8,821 nt of DNA from DASRBO01 sp035653595. GTDB lineage: Bacteria > Actinomycetota > Acidimicrobiia > Acidimicrobiales > JAJPHE01. The stretch covers positions 1-8,821 of the forward strand of contig DASRBO010000020.1 of the NCBI GenBank assembly GCA_035653595.1, in the 5' to 3' direction. Below the pieces are notes generated by a model. It was not told where the DNA came from. It worked only from the letters and a program-made list of their open reading frames with translations, and searched no databases. Below are positions 1-6,782 of this stretch, in pieces; within the stretch, counting starts at the first letter, position 1; the number at the start of each line of letters is the position of its first letter. A program made the translations under genes and the position numbers.

Positions 1-830
1 CGGGGAAGCCGCCGACCACGTCGCCTGCTCTCTCGTCGAGGAGCCGGGCCGCCTCTCAGGAGCGCTCCTCGGGCTGCTCCACGACGCGTTCGTGCGGGAT
101 CCGCACCCCTCGGCGCTGGCCCGATCGAAGATCGAGCGGATCGGGGTCCATGGCTCGCGCCAGGGACTCGGCGCGCACCTTCGGCACCCGCGATCCCGTC
201 GCCGCCCGGGCCGTCGTCCACGCGGCACGGTGCGAACCGGGCCTGCCCATTGCCCGGCTCGACGGCCCACCACCGGCGGCGCTGGCGCCGATGGGAGCTC
301 GATCCCTCCCGGCCGCCCCCGGCACGTGGCCGGTGGCGGCCCCGGCACCCCGATCCCCGTCGAGACCCGGCTGGCCGGTGGCGACCGCCTGGTCGTCCGG
401 CTCGCCCGTGCCTCGCCCGCCGCGGCCACGAGCTCGGTCGGAGATCGGTCCGCTCGACCGAGCGCTGGCCGACCTCGTCGGCTCCCCCGGCGTGGGGGGG
501 GGCCGTGGGTGCGCCACCCCCACCGCCGTCACGATCATCGGCGAGACCGCCGACCCCCGCGGGTTCGCTCTCGCCACGTCGACGCCCGCAACGCCCCCGT
601 CCGACATCACGACGCCACGCCCCTGCCCGTCTGGTCCGGACACCGCCCCCGCCACCGGCTCCGCCGGACCGGTACCGCCGGCTCAACGCCGCCATCCCCC
701 CTGGCCATCACCCAGGCTCACCACCGCCCGCCCGCTCGGCAGCTCCCGGACCGCCGCGCGGCCGGCGACCCCACCGCGATGGGGCTCGGCCACGGTCACC
801 CCGATTCAGCTGGACAGCTTCCCCTGACCG
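1..830 (+). pseudogene. Decayed IS110-family transposase, 5' end outside the window
   Basis: This is a broken transposase of the IS110 family, whose intact members move circular intermediates with a DEDD-type catalytic domain plus a C-terminal transposase_20 domain. No single frame is intact, but blocks in different frames line up in the right order with the family. They are VEEPGRLSGALL near 35-70, RTFGTRDPVAARAVVHAARC followed by EPGLPIARLDGP near 170-270 (family: GKSDPIDALAVARAALREPGLPVARLDGP-like), TAVTIIGETADPRGF near 523-566, and PLPVWSGHRPRHRLRR then LAITQAHHRPPAR near 620-740 (family: PVPVWSGN..RHRLNRGGN then IAITQ). The blocks change frame at least twice, and a run of nine G at 494-502 lies between two of them. 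The sequence therefore reads as a dead copy. The family comparison is from memory; the right boundary is approximate because IS110 elements lack clear terminal repeats. Confidence 0.75.
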
Positions 831-924
831 CCCCGACTGGACACCGCGGCCACGGTAACCCGAGTCCACCGCCGGATCGGCCCGCTCAATCCGTTCGACG
901 TGATACAGTGCGACGTATCCTTCC

Positions 925-1548
925 ATGAGCCAAGCTTTTCCTTCTCTCACCCTCAGTCGTGTGTTGATCATCGTCCTGGACGTGTTGCTGGGGATGTTTG
1001 TAGGGGCTGTGCTGGCGTTTGTCACTGCGCTTCTGCTGATCACAGCCCAGGTCCATGCCATGCAAACGACGGTCAATGGCTGGAGCATCACCATGACGTG
1101 TGGCAAAGTCACCAACGGCATCCTGGTCCGGGCAGCCTGCGCCGAGGCCCTCCCAATGGTCAATCTGCCGGAAGAGGCGACGTACTGGACGGCTACCGAA
1201 GATGGTTCGGGGCAGGAGCTGACTGGTCGGCATACCTATGTCCTGCACTTTCCGCCGGGTGGGCTCCCGCCCAACAGTGCTTTCTGGTCCCTGACCGCGA
1301 CCAACATCCAGGGTCGACTGGTGGCTAACCCTTTCAACCGCTATAGCGTCGGGGACCGGTCAGGTCTGGTGGCGAATCCGGATGACTCCATTGACATTTA
1401 CATCCAGCACGGCGTGCCGGCAGGACACGAGGCGAACTGGCTTCCCGTCCCGACCGGGAACTTCAAGCTCTGGCTCCGGGTCTATCAACCCGGGGCGGCC
1501 ATCCTGAGTGGCAAGTATCACGTACCGCCGGTGATGGAGGTGCACTGA
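925..1548 (+). CDS. Membrane-anchored DUF1214 domain protein
   Basis: The product is a 207-residue protein with one N-terminal membrane helix (about residues 13-40), so the rest is probably outside the cytoplasm. The C-terminal part (about 100-205) carries the DUF1214 signature: a FWSLT block at 120-124, NPFNRYSVGDR at 135-145, IYIQH at 158-162, and EANWLPVPTGNFKLWLRVY at 169-187. The biochemical role of DUF1214 is unknown; it usually forms the C-terminal half of DUF1254-DUF1214 proteins. Here it is a separate small protein encoded upstream of its DUF1254 partner, an arrangement I recall from alphaproteobacteria. The ATG at 925 places the hydrophobic helix near the N-terminus, but there is no clear Shine-Dalgarno before it (cgacgtatccttcc). 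The next gene overlaps by 1 base, implying co-translation. Base composition is visibly lower in GC than the flanking transposase remnants, which suggests transfer. The domain call is firm, the function unknown. Confidence 0.9.
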   Translation: MSQAFPSLTLSRVLIIVLDVLLGMFVGAVLAFVTALLLITAQVHAMQTTVNGWSITMTCGKVTNGILVRAACAEALPMVNLPEEATYWTATEDGSGQELTGRHTYVLHFPPGGLPPNSAFWSLTATNIQGRLVANPFNRYSVGDRSGLVANPDDSIDIYIQHGVPAGHEANWLPVPTGNFKLWLRVYQPGAAILSGKYHVPPVMEVH

Positions 1549-2231
1549 TGGCGAACCGGGACCACCAGGAACCGATTGGCCAAGAGCACTCAGCTCCGTC
1601 CGCATCGTCCGCTTCGTTGTCGGCAGCAAAGCCCAGAACCAGGTGGAAGGTCTACCTGCTCACGTTCACGTTGACGATGCTGGTGGTGTGGGGGGCTGGA
1701 ACCTACACGTTCATCTACTTCTTTCCACGTCTCCTCTATAACCGAGTGGAGAACACGGTCGTCAATCACGGCCTCGGCGGCAGCGATTCCACTGGCATTC
1801 CCGTTAATACCGTTTACACGATGCCGGCCCTCGCGTCACCGACCCGGTCGAACTCCTTGCAGAGCACTGGGAACCGTGACACGCTCTACACCGCTGGCGT
1901 GCTCGATCTGAGCAAGGGGCCACAGGTGTTACATGTGCCCGACATGGCTGGTCGCTATTACGCCGTCCAGTTTACTGATCCTTGGGGTACGGTGTTCGCC
2001 TACGTCGGCCGCCGCACCACGGGGACGAAGGCTGGCGACTACCTCATTAGCGGACCAGGCTGGCACGGCAGGATTCCGAAAGGGATTACGAAACAGATCG
2101 TGGCGCCGAACAACACAGTGTTGCTGATTGGGCGCACGCTGGTGAAGGGCGAGGGCGATCTTGCCGCCGCCTATGAGCTGGCAAGGCAAATCCGTGTCAC
2201 CCCACTGAGTCAGTGGCACCGAGATCAATAG
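1548..2231 (+). CDS. Membrane-anchored DUF1254 domain protein
   Basis: The product is a 227-residue protein. A hydrophilic, Ser/Ala-rich N-terminus of about 32 residues precedes one membrane helix (about 34-58). The DUF1254 domain follows (about 85-215), recognised by NRDTLYTAGVLDLSKGP (109-125), VPDMAGRYYAVQFTDPW (130-146), RRTTGTKAGDYLISGPGW (155-172) and NNTVLLIGRTLV (188-199). The family function is not established; the domain is normally fused to a C-terminal DUF1214. The start ATG shares its A with the TGA stop of the DUF1214 gene (tgatg), and GGAGG at 1536-1540 gives a suitably placed ribosome site, so the pair is probably translationally coupled and may form one complex in the membrane, which is inference. 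Full length for a stand-alone DUF1254 protein; no frameshift is visible. GC is lower than in the window's flanks. Confidence 0.9.
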   Translation: MANRDHQEPIGQEHSAPSASSASLSAAKPRTRWKVYLLTFTLTMLVVWGAGTYTFIYFFPRLLYNRVENTVVNHGLGGSDSTGIPVNTVYTMPALASPTRSNSLQSTGNRDTLYTAGVLDLSKGPQVLHVPDMAGRYYAVQFTDPWGTVFAYVGRRTTGTKAGDYLISGPGWHGRIPKGITKQIVAPNNTVLLIGRTLVKGEGDLAAAYELARQIRVTPLSQWHRDQ

Positions 2232-2322
2232 CTCGGTATGAACGCGGGGTCTCCCCATGTGATCCTTGAGACGTGTTCTCGTGGGTGGTCGAGTGCGGGC
2301 AGGGCCGTAGTAAGGAGTACTC

Positions 2323-2775
2323 ATGAAACGACCCATTGGCATCACCATTCTCGCGGTCATCGCCGTCGTCGTTGGCATCTTCTATCTACTCCTGGCACTT
2401 CTGGGAGCGGCAGGCTCAGTTCTCGAGGCCTCCGGCATTCCTACTACCGCTAGCGGAGTCGGCGCTGCGAAGCTGGCGTACGCGACGATATCCGATGCCA
2501 TCCTTGGCATCCTAAGTCTCGCGTTCGGCATCGGCGCTTTCCGGCTGAAGGGCTGGGCCTGGATCACGGCTATCGTCGTGCTCGTGCTCTATGGGATTCG
2601 TGCCATTGTAGACGTCGTCATACAGGGGCTCCGGATCGAGAGGATGGTTGTCTCCGGCATCACCATCATGATTGCTCTGCTGCTGCTCTGGTATCTGTTC
2701 CGTCCGAACGTACAGGTCGCCTTCGGGAGAGATGCTCTGAGGGGTGGGACCGAGTCCGGCTCCCGATCCTCTTAG
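2323..2775 (+). CDS. Four-helix integral membrane protein
   Basis: The product is a 150-residue, strongly hydrophobic protein with likely membrane helices at about residues 6-31, 55-75, 78-100 and 109-126, and a short polar C-terminal tail. The opening MKRPIGITIL and the end block LLWYLFRPNVQVAFGR resemble small DUF2127-like membrane proteins of unknown function; that family name is a tentative recollection. The start is supported by AAGGAG at 2312-2317, five bases before the ATG. The gene lies 91 bases after the DUF1254 gene on the same strand and shares its lower GC, so it may belong to the same transferred block. The stop TAG (2773-2775) uses as its last base the first base of the left inverted repeat of the following IS5-type element. 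The last 14 or so residues (after VAFGR) could therefore be altered relative to the ancestral protein, although the core looks complete. Confidence 0.85.
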   Translation: MKRPIGITILAVIAVVVGIFYLLLALLGAAGSVLEASGIPTTASGVGAAKLAYATISDAILGILSLAFGIGAFRLKGWAWITAIVVLVLYGIRAIVDVVIQGLRIERMVVSGITIMIALLLLWYLFRPNVQVAFGRDALRGGTESGSRSS

Positions 2776-2792
2776 AACCTATCCCGCGAGGG
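2775..2792 (+). repeat. Left terminal inverted repeat of IS5-type element
   Basis: The bases GAACCTATCCCGCGAGGG match, in inverted orientation, GGGCCTATCCTGCGAGCG at 3669-3652, with the shared core CCTATCC and GCGAG. The first G is also the last base of the TAG stop of the upstream membrane-protein gene. Confidence 0.7.
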
Positions 2793-2829
2793 CGGGAAGC
2801 CATGGGGTACGCTGCTCCCCCTTGCCTGT

Positions 2830-3613
2830 CGAAAGCCACAGAGCTTGCCGAAAATGAGTTGCGCGCAGGCCAGGTGAACGAAGGTAAGGTCGCCCTCGGC
2901 CTTCCTCTCCCATCTCACGAGCAGCCGAAGCGAGTGGTTCAGCCAACCGTGTGTCCACTCCACCACCCGGCCTCGTGCTCGACTTCCCTCCCCGTGATCC
3001 CGCCTCTGCCGGCCACGGCTCGGGATGTGGACCTCGTCGCCTCGCCCCACGACCTCACCCGGCTGGTCTCGTCGCCGTACCCCAAGTTCAGGCTGAGATC
3101 CTGCCGGGCCGTTCCGCTCGGCTCGGGCCGCAGGATCACCACCCCGTCGAGGGTGGCCGCCAACAGCTTCAGGTCGTGCCGCTTGGCCCTGGCCACCGCC
3201 GCCGCCAGCGGGACCCTCCTGGCCGCGATCGCTGGGGTTGGCCCCGCTCGCGGCGCCGCCGAGGGGGCTTTGGTCGTCATCCCGTCCACTGCCTGCCGCT
3301 CCCGCTCGATGCCTCGCCGCTCGTCGTGCTCCAGTAGACCCTCCTCCCACCGCCACTCGAACCGACTCCCCGCCACCCACGACTGGAAACGCCGGTGGGC
3401 AGGGCTGCTGCACCGCTCCTTGGGCAGGGCGTTCCACTGGCACTCGGTCCGCAGGACGGAAAGGATGGCGTTGAGGACGCGACGATCATCGACGCGGCGG
3501 CGCCCTCCTCGGAGGCTGGGCGGATCGGGCTGGATCGGCGGCTCGATCCGGGCCCAGGTGGCATCGTCGACCTCCCAGGGGCGGGTGCGTATGGGTGGAC
3601 TCCAACGAGGTCA
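2830..3613 (-). pseudogene. Frameshifted IS5-family transposase (first copy)
   Basis: This is the remnant of a DDE transposase of the IS5 family. On the - strand one frame reads RTRPWEVDDATWARIEPPI (from about 3598), then RRVDDRRVLNAILSVLRTECQW, QAVDGMTTKAP (holding the first catalytic Asp), and AKRHDLKLLAATLDGVV, down to about 3100. A second frame holds a displaced middle piece, PLGGAASGANPSDRGQEG near 3275, and the C-terminal part: RVVEWTHGWLNHSLRLLVRW and FVHLACAQLIF near 2855-2990. The catalytic Glu in VVEWTH remains, but the second Asp motif reads LNLGY rather than the usual LD.GY, so that Asp is lost. No good start codon is left, since an in-frame TGA lies just upstream of the first motif. 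Frameshifts plus the lost residue make it inactive. Boundaries are approximate. Confidence 0.85.
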
Positions 3614-3651
3614 GGCTGCCAAGCCCGGCTAGCCTACTCGAACATCTGATT

Positions 3652-3669
3652 CGCTCGCAGGATAGGCCC
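3652..3669 (-). repeat. Right terminal inverted repeat of IS5-type element
   Basis: Read on the - strand this is GGGCCTATCCTGCGAGCG, which matches the left repeat at 15 of 18 positions. It lies about 40 bases upstream of the first recognisable transposase codons, as expected for the promoter-side end of an IS5 element. Confidence 0.7.
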
Positions 3670-3722
3670 TTGGAGGGTGGGCGGAGCGGCGCGGGCGAGA
3701 TCACGGACGGTGCGCGGGGCGT

Positions 3723-4495
3723 TCATACCCGGCGGTCGCGAACCCGGACCTCGCGGATCGGGGGCCGGAGCGTGATGACGACGTGGACGAAGCCGGGCCA
3801 GAGCTCGATCACCGCCGTCACCCGCTCCGTGTCGCAGGCCGGCGTGCGGAGGTAGTCGACCCGGGCGTTGGTGGTTCCACCGGCCGGCGCCGCCGACCTG
3901 GGTCGGAGCCGGTCGGCCACGCCTGGCGACCTGGTCCCGCCGCCCACCCGAGCCGGCTCGACCTCGGTCTCGGGGGAGTCGGAGCCGCGATCGAGGTGCA
4001 CGGTGGGTGGCTGGGGCGGCCTCCAGAGAGCCAGCCGGTCCGGGGTCGAGGGCAGCGGCACCGCGTCGTGCCGGTTGGCCGGCGCCACGTCCCCCCGGCA
4101 GGATGCCCCTGACCTCGGTCAGGGTGGAGCGCTCGAGGCCGCTTGCCCCGATCGACCGGGCTTCGGCCCGCGCCCTCGCCCCCGCAGGGGGCCTTGGTGG
4201 CGCAGCCGGGTCAGGTCGGCTGGCTCCGGGCCGATCGTGGCGTCGTCGCGCTCCAGCACGATCCGTTCCGGCTCCTGGAACACGCCCGCCGCCGGCCACT
4301 CGTCGCCGCGAGTGCGCGGCGTGGTCGCCGAGCGGGGGTGGTCGGCGACCACGGTCGCTGCCGCCGAACCGGAGCAGCTGGACCAGCTTCTCGAAGGTCA
4401 CGCGGAGGGATGGGTGGGCGGTGGCAGCCCAGGGGATGGGCGTCCGGTCGCTGAGGCATGGGCAGATCGAGGACGCGTGATGGGACGGCAGGCAT
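3723..4495 (-). pseudogene. Frameshifted IS5-family transposase (second, different subgroup)
   Basis: This is the remnant of a second IS5-type DDE transposase, related to actinobacterial copies that begin MPALPS..LD and carry HPLGCHRRRIPDRV. In order on the - strand and in changing frames: MPAVPSRVLD from 4495, HPLGCHRPPIPPRD, MTFEKLVQLLRFGG from 4401, SATTPRTRGDEWPAAGVFQE then PERIVLERDDATIGPEPADL from about 4325, GLERSTLTEVRGILPGG near 4110-4145, APANRHD near 4085, VHLDRGSDS near 4000, and AVIELWPGFVHVVITLRPPI near 3755-3815. At least four frame changes are needed. HLDRG with the second Asp is kept, while the VER(T/N) Glu motif is not recognisable. The span of about 770 bases is near full length. 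It is in the same orientation as the neighbouring IS5 remnant, with only about 55 bases between them. I could not identify its terminal repeats. Confidence 0.8.
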
Positions 4496-5228
4496 CGGCG
4501 CTCCGGTGGTCGTCGGCGGGTGGTGACGTCGTGACCATCGAGGCCGATGCCCGTCTGACCAAGTTTCCTTCCGGCTACGCCTCCTCGTCACCTGTCCGCG
4601 TACCCTCTTGGGCCTGGAGCCGCTCCCGGCCTGGCACGGCAGGACGTCTGGCCCGGTTCGGCGGCGTTCCCGGAGGCTTGCGGTCGCGCACGTCCGGAGG
4701 TGGGCGATCCCGAAGCGGTCCTCGATTCACCGGGCCGCGGCGTGGCCCGCGTCCGCCCGGGGCGATCCACGGCGGCCGGCGCGAGGGGCACGCGGCCGCA
4801 AGTGGCGGGCGGGATCAACCCGGCCGCGGGCCGAGCACGCGCCCGGAGATCCCGTCCTTTGCACGCGCGCGGCGTCGACGCCGGGCGGGCTCACCGGGCC
4901 GGACGTTGCTCCCAGCGGATGGTGCGGCCGCTCCCGGACCCCTGGCCCGAGTGGTCGCCCCGCGCACGCCCGGACGGCCTGGCCGTGTCCACGGCCTTGC
5001 CTTCGGCCTCCCACGCCCGACCTCGACCGCACCCCCGCCGGACCAGAACGAGGTGGGGGAGGGGGCGTGGCACGAACCACGCGGGTGCCCTGCGGTCGTC
5101 GACGGGCGTTCTCCCTTCGCCGCCGGTGGGTCATCCGTCCGGCGGGAGGCCTGGTCGCGTCTGCGCCAGGGTCGACCGGCCGACCAGCGGCGACGGCCGC
5201 TCGGGCCGGCCAGACCAAGCACACTATG
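4496..5228. other. GC-rich stretch with no recognisable gene
   Basis: Long open frames exist on both strands, but all translate to Arg/Pro/Gly/Ala-rich sequence without domains, hydrophobic periodicity or Shine-Dalgarno-supported starts, as expected from very GC-rich DNA. It lies directly next to a dead IS5 transposase, so more degraded mobile DNA is likely. I tried to match it to IS701, ISL3, Tn3 and IS110 proteins in all frames and found nothing convincing. Confidence 0.5.
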
Positions 5229-5283
5229 GGAAAAATTGATAGTAATATAATAACACTATCTGTTAATATATCTGGCCAGATAG
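5229..5283. promoter_or_regulatory. AT-rich island with palindromes and a TATAAT hexamer
   Basis: An abrupt run of A/T sits inside sequence of more than 70% GC. It contains a perfect -10 consensus TATAAT (+ strand, 5246-5251), a perfect 14-base palindrome TATCTGGCCAGATA (5269-5282), and a pair GATAGT/ACTATC (5238-5243 and 5255-5260). CTATCTG (5256-5262) can also pair with CAGATAG (5277-5283). No good -35 lies 16-18 bases upstream of the TATAAT. On the - strand, TTAACA followed after 16 bases by TACTAT is another weak promoter candidate. It may be a promoter with an operator, a protein-binding site or a recombination site; the sequence alone does not decide. Confidence 0.4.
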
Positions 5284-5327
5284 GGTCCGAGTCACCGCCG
5301 AAACACTTCCCTCCCCCCACCTTGTGC

Positions 5328-5352
5328 TGGGGCGGTCCCGAGGACCGCCCCA
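5328..5352 (+). terminator. Perfect 11-bp GC hairpin, possible terminator
   Basis: TGGGGCGGTCC (5328-5338), a three-base CGA loop, and GGACCGCCCCA (5342-5352) form a perfect stem. On the + strand TTCCTT follows, a weak substitute for a T tract; the - strand side is not T-rich. It lies about 80 bases after the TATAAT of the AT-rich island, so it could end a short transcript from there. No T run supports strong intrinsic termination, so it may instead be a structural or binding element. Confidence 0.35.
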
Positions 5353-5830
5353 TTCCTTCCCGGGCCTGGAAGACCTCGTGGCGGGTGGGGTCGCCGGCCT
5401 GGCCGGGCGCCGAAGGCCATCCGGAGACGACTCGGACCTCGCCCGCCCATGGACCGAGTGACCGGCCCGCCCTCGGTCACGCCGACCGGAAACGGCCCGC
5501 CGGCCCGCTCCTCGCTCCACCGGGTTCGGGGCGGCGTGGTGTCGTCGGTCCCGGCCTCGGAGGCGGCGGACGACGTCGAGGTCTGGGCCGGGGCACAGGA
5601 GCCCCCGGCACGTCCGGAGTCGGACGTGGGCCAGGTCCCACGGGGTGGTGACGGCACCTGCGGGGCGTGGCATCGTGCGTGAGCGGCCGACACGCGGCCG
5701 CTGAGCCATCGTGGCCGACGGCCTCGAACCCTCGGGTCGATCGGCCCTGGCGGGCGAGCCGGGTCGGCCTTCAGGCTGGATCCCGACCCAGGTGGTGTCG
5801 ACCGGCCCCGGGTGCGAGGCCGGGCGTCGA
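5353..5830. other. GC-rich stretch with no recognisable gene
   Basis: No frame on either strand gives a recognisable protein. The open frames are low-complexity Arg/Pro/Gly-rich products of GC bias, including a very long - strand frame that runs on, antisense, through the next three genes. It presumably holds the promoter of the gene at 5844, but I cannot point to convincing -35/-10 elements. Confidence 0.5.
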
Positions 5831-5843
5831 AGAGGTGATGCGC

Positions 5844-6146
5844 ATGTCCACCCAGGAGGGAGCCGACCGGGGCGCCGAGGAGCGGGAGCCGGTGAGGAAG
5901 GCCAGGTACCTGCGGATCAAGGTGGTGGACACCGCCAAGGACGGACGTCCCGCGGTCAACATCAGGGTGCCGATCGGGGTGGTCAAGTGGGGCATGAAGG
6001 TCGCTCAGGCTTTCTCGCCCGACGTGAAAGCGGCCAACCTGGACTGGGACGCCATCACGGCCGTGGTCGAAGAGGGCGTGCCGGGCGAGATCGTGCACGT
6101 GGAAGACGAGGCCGAGCACGAGACGGTCGACGTGTGGGTGGAGTGA
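5844..6146 (+). CDS. Small protein similar to the C-terminal domain of SHOCT-like-domain proteins
   Basis: The product is about 100 residues, highly charged and without membrane segments. After a short acidic N-terminus it reads KARYLRIKVVDTAKDGRPAV, NIRVPIGVVKWGMKVAQAF, then an acidic end VPGEIVHVEDEAEHETVDVW. This pattern (RIRV..GK..VNV.LP.GLVK.., then a short helix and IVDVEDE..E.VEI.VE) matches what I recall as the C-terminal domain of proteins that normally begin with an EERLQIL..V..GKISAEEA SHOCT-like segment (YvlB/LiaX-type). That N-terminal segment is missing here, so the protein is the domain alone. Its molecular function is unknown. The start at 5844 is chosen because AGAGG (5831-5835) is 8 bases upstream; the in-frame ATG at 5838 is too close to it. 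A 189-base gap separates it from the next gene on the same strand. Confidence 0.75.
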   Translation: MSTQEGADRGAEEREPVRKARYLRIKVVDTAKDGRPAVNIRVPIGVVKWGMKVAQAFSPDVKAANLDWDAITAVVEEGVPGEIVHVEDEAEHETVDVWVE

Positions 6147-6335
6147 AGGCCGGCCGGGGGCGCCGACCGGGCCGACCGGTCTGACCGCCGTGGCCGGCCG
6201 CCTCGGCATCGAGGACGCGACCCCGACAGGACGGGCCCTTCGACTCTGGCCAGGCCCTGATCGCCTCCTCAGGATGGGGTGCGGAGGCCGAACCGAGCCG
6301 GCCATCACCTCGGTCGGCGCCTCCAGGGAGGCGCG

Positions 6336-6770
6336 ATGCGCAAGACCGTCATCACCAAGATCTGGCTGGGCGGCATCGTCGCGATCGTGCTGGGCCTGGT
6401 TGCGGTCGGGATCGCCATGGCGCTGATGTTCGCCTACGGCGGCAGCTTCGTCGCTCGTGGGCCGGGGTACGACTTCGTACCGCGGTTCGACGCCTACTTC
6501 TGGACCATGGTGGCGATCGTCAGTGTCGGCGGCCTGATCGCGCTCGGAGGTGGAGTCGCGCAGTTCGTGGCCTGGGTCGGGGCACTGGTCAACTCCTATC
6601 AGCTGCAGGACAAGATGTGGTTCCTGCTCACGCTCATCCTGGGCGTGGTCGGGTTCGAGCTGATCGTGATGATCGTCTATCTCCTCGCGGCGCCAGACGG
6701 CTATGAGGAGAAGGAGAAGAGGGCCGAGGGGCAGGCCCCGCTGCCACCGGACGTGGCGCCGACCACCTGA
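6336..6770 (+). CDS. Three-helix membrane protein of unknown function
   Basis: The product is 144 residues, with membrane segments at about 9-33, 54-86 (long, possibly a kinked or split helix) and 94-117, and a charged C-terminal tail rich in Glu/Lys then Pro (EEKEKRAEGQ). The block SYQLQDKMWFLLTLILGVVG next to IVYLLAAPDG is typical of small actinobacterial membrane proteins seen as hypotheticals; I know no function. The ATG at 6336 is preceded by AGGGAGG (6325-6331) at a four-base spacing, and upstream in-frame codons give a non-hydrophobic Arg-rich leader, so 6336 is preferred. The next gene begins 12 bases after this stop, which suggests co-transcription. Confidence 0.8.
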   Translation: MRKTVITKIWLGGIVAIVLGLVAVGIAMALMFAYGGSFVARGPGYDFVPRFDAYFWTMVAIVSVGGLIALGGGVAQFVAWVGALVNSYQLQDKMWFLLTLILGVVGFELIVMIVYLLAAPDGYEEKEKRAEGQAPLPPDVAPTT

Positions 6771-6782
6771 GGGGCGGCCGTC

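Larger units (their letters stand above)
2775..3669 (-). mobile_element. Decayed IS5-family insertion sequence, about 0.9 kb
   Basis: This is an IS-sized unit bounded by imperfect 18-base inverted repeats (2775-2792 and 3652-3669, 15 of 18 positions matching) and containing a frameshifted IS5-type transposase on the - strand. The length of about 895 bases fits small IS5-family groups. I see no convincing target-site duplication: TTA precedes the left end, but the base triplet after the right end is TTG. That agrees with an old insertion or with later rearrangement. The element lies between the membrane-protein gene and a second IS5-type remnant. It is not expected to be mobile by its own transposase. 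Confidence 0.75.

Noticed and set aside
494..502. Run of nine G as a programmed frameshift or phase-variation tract
   Set aside because: It lies in an already multiply frameshifted IS110 remnant, so it is more simply a decay or sequencing-prone site.
56..655. A 199-codon open frame on the - strand
   Set aside because: It is antisense to the IS110-like blocks on the + strand and shows no domain.
2232..2322. Terminator or small gene between the DUF1254 gene and the next membrane gene
   Set aside because: No convincing hairpin with a T tract is visible, and the short frame from 2238 only overlaps the real gene out of frame.
2769..3674. Target-site duplication around the first IS5 element
   Set aside because: The left flank CTTA and right flank TTGG do not match as a direct repeat for any nearby choice of ends.
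3868..5250. A 460-codon open frame on the + strand
   Set aside because: It runs antisense through the second IS5 transposase remnant and translates to low-complexity Arg/Gly/Pro sequence.
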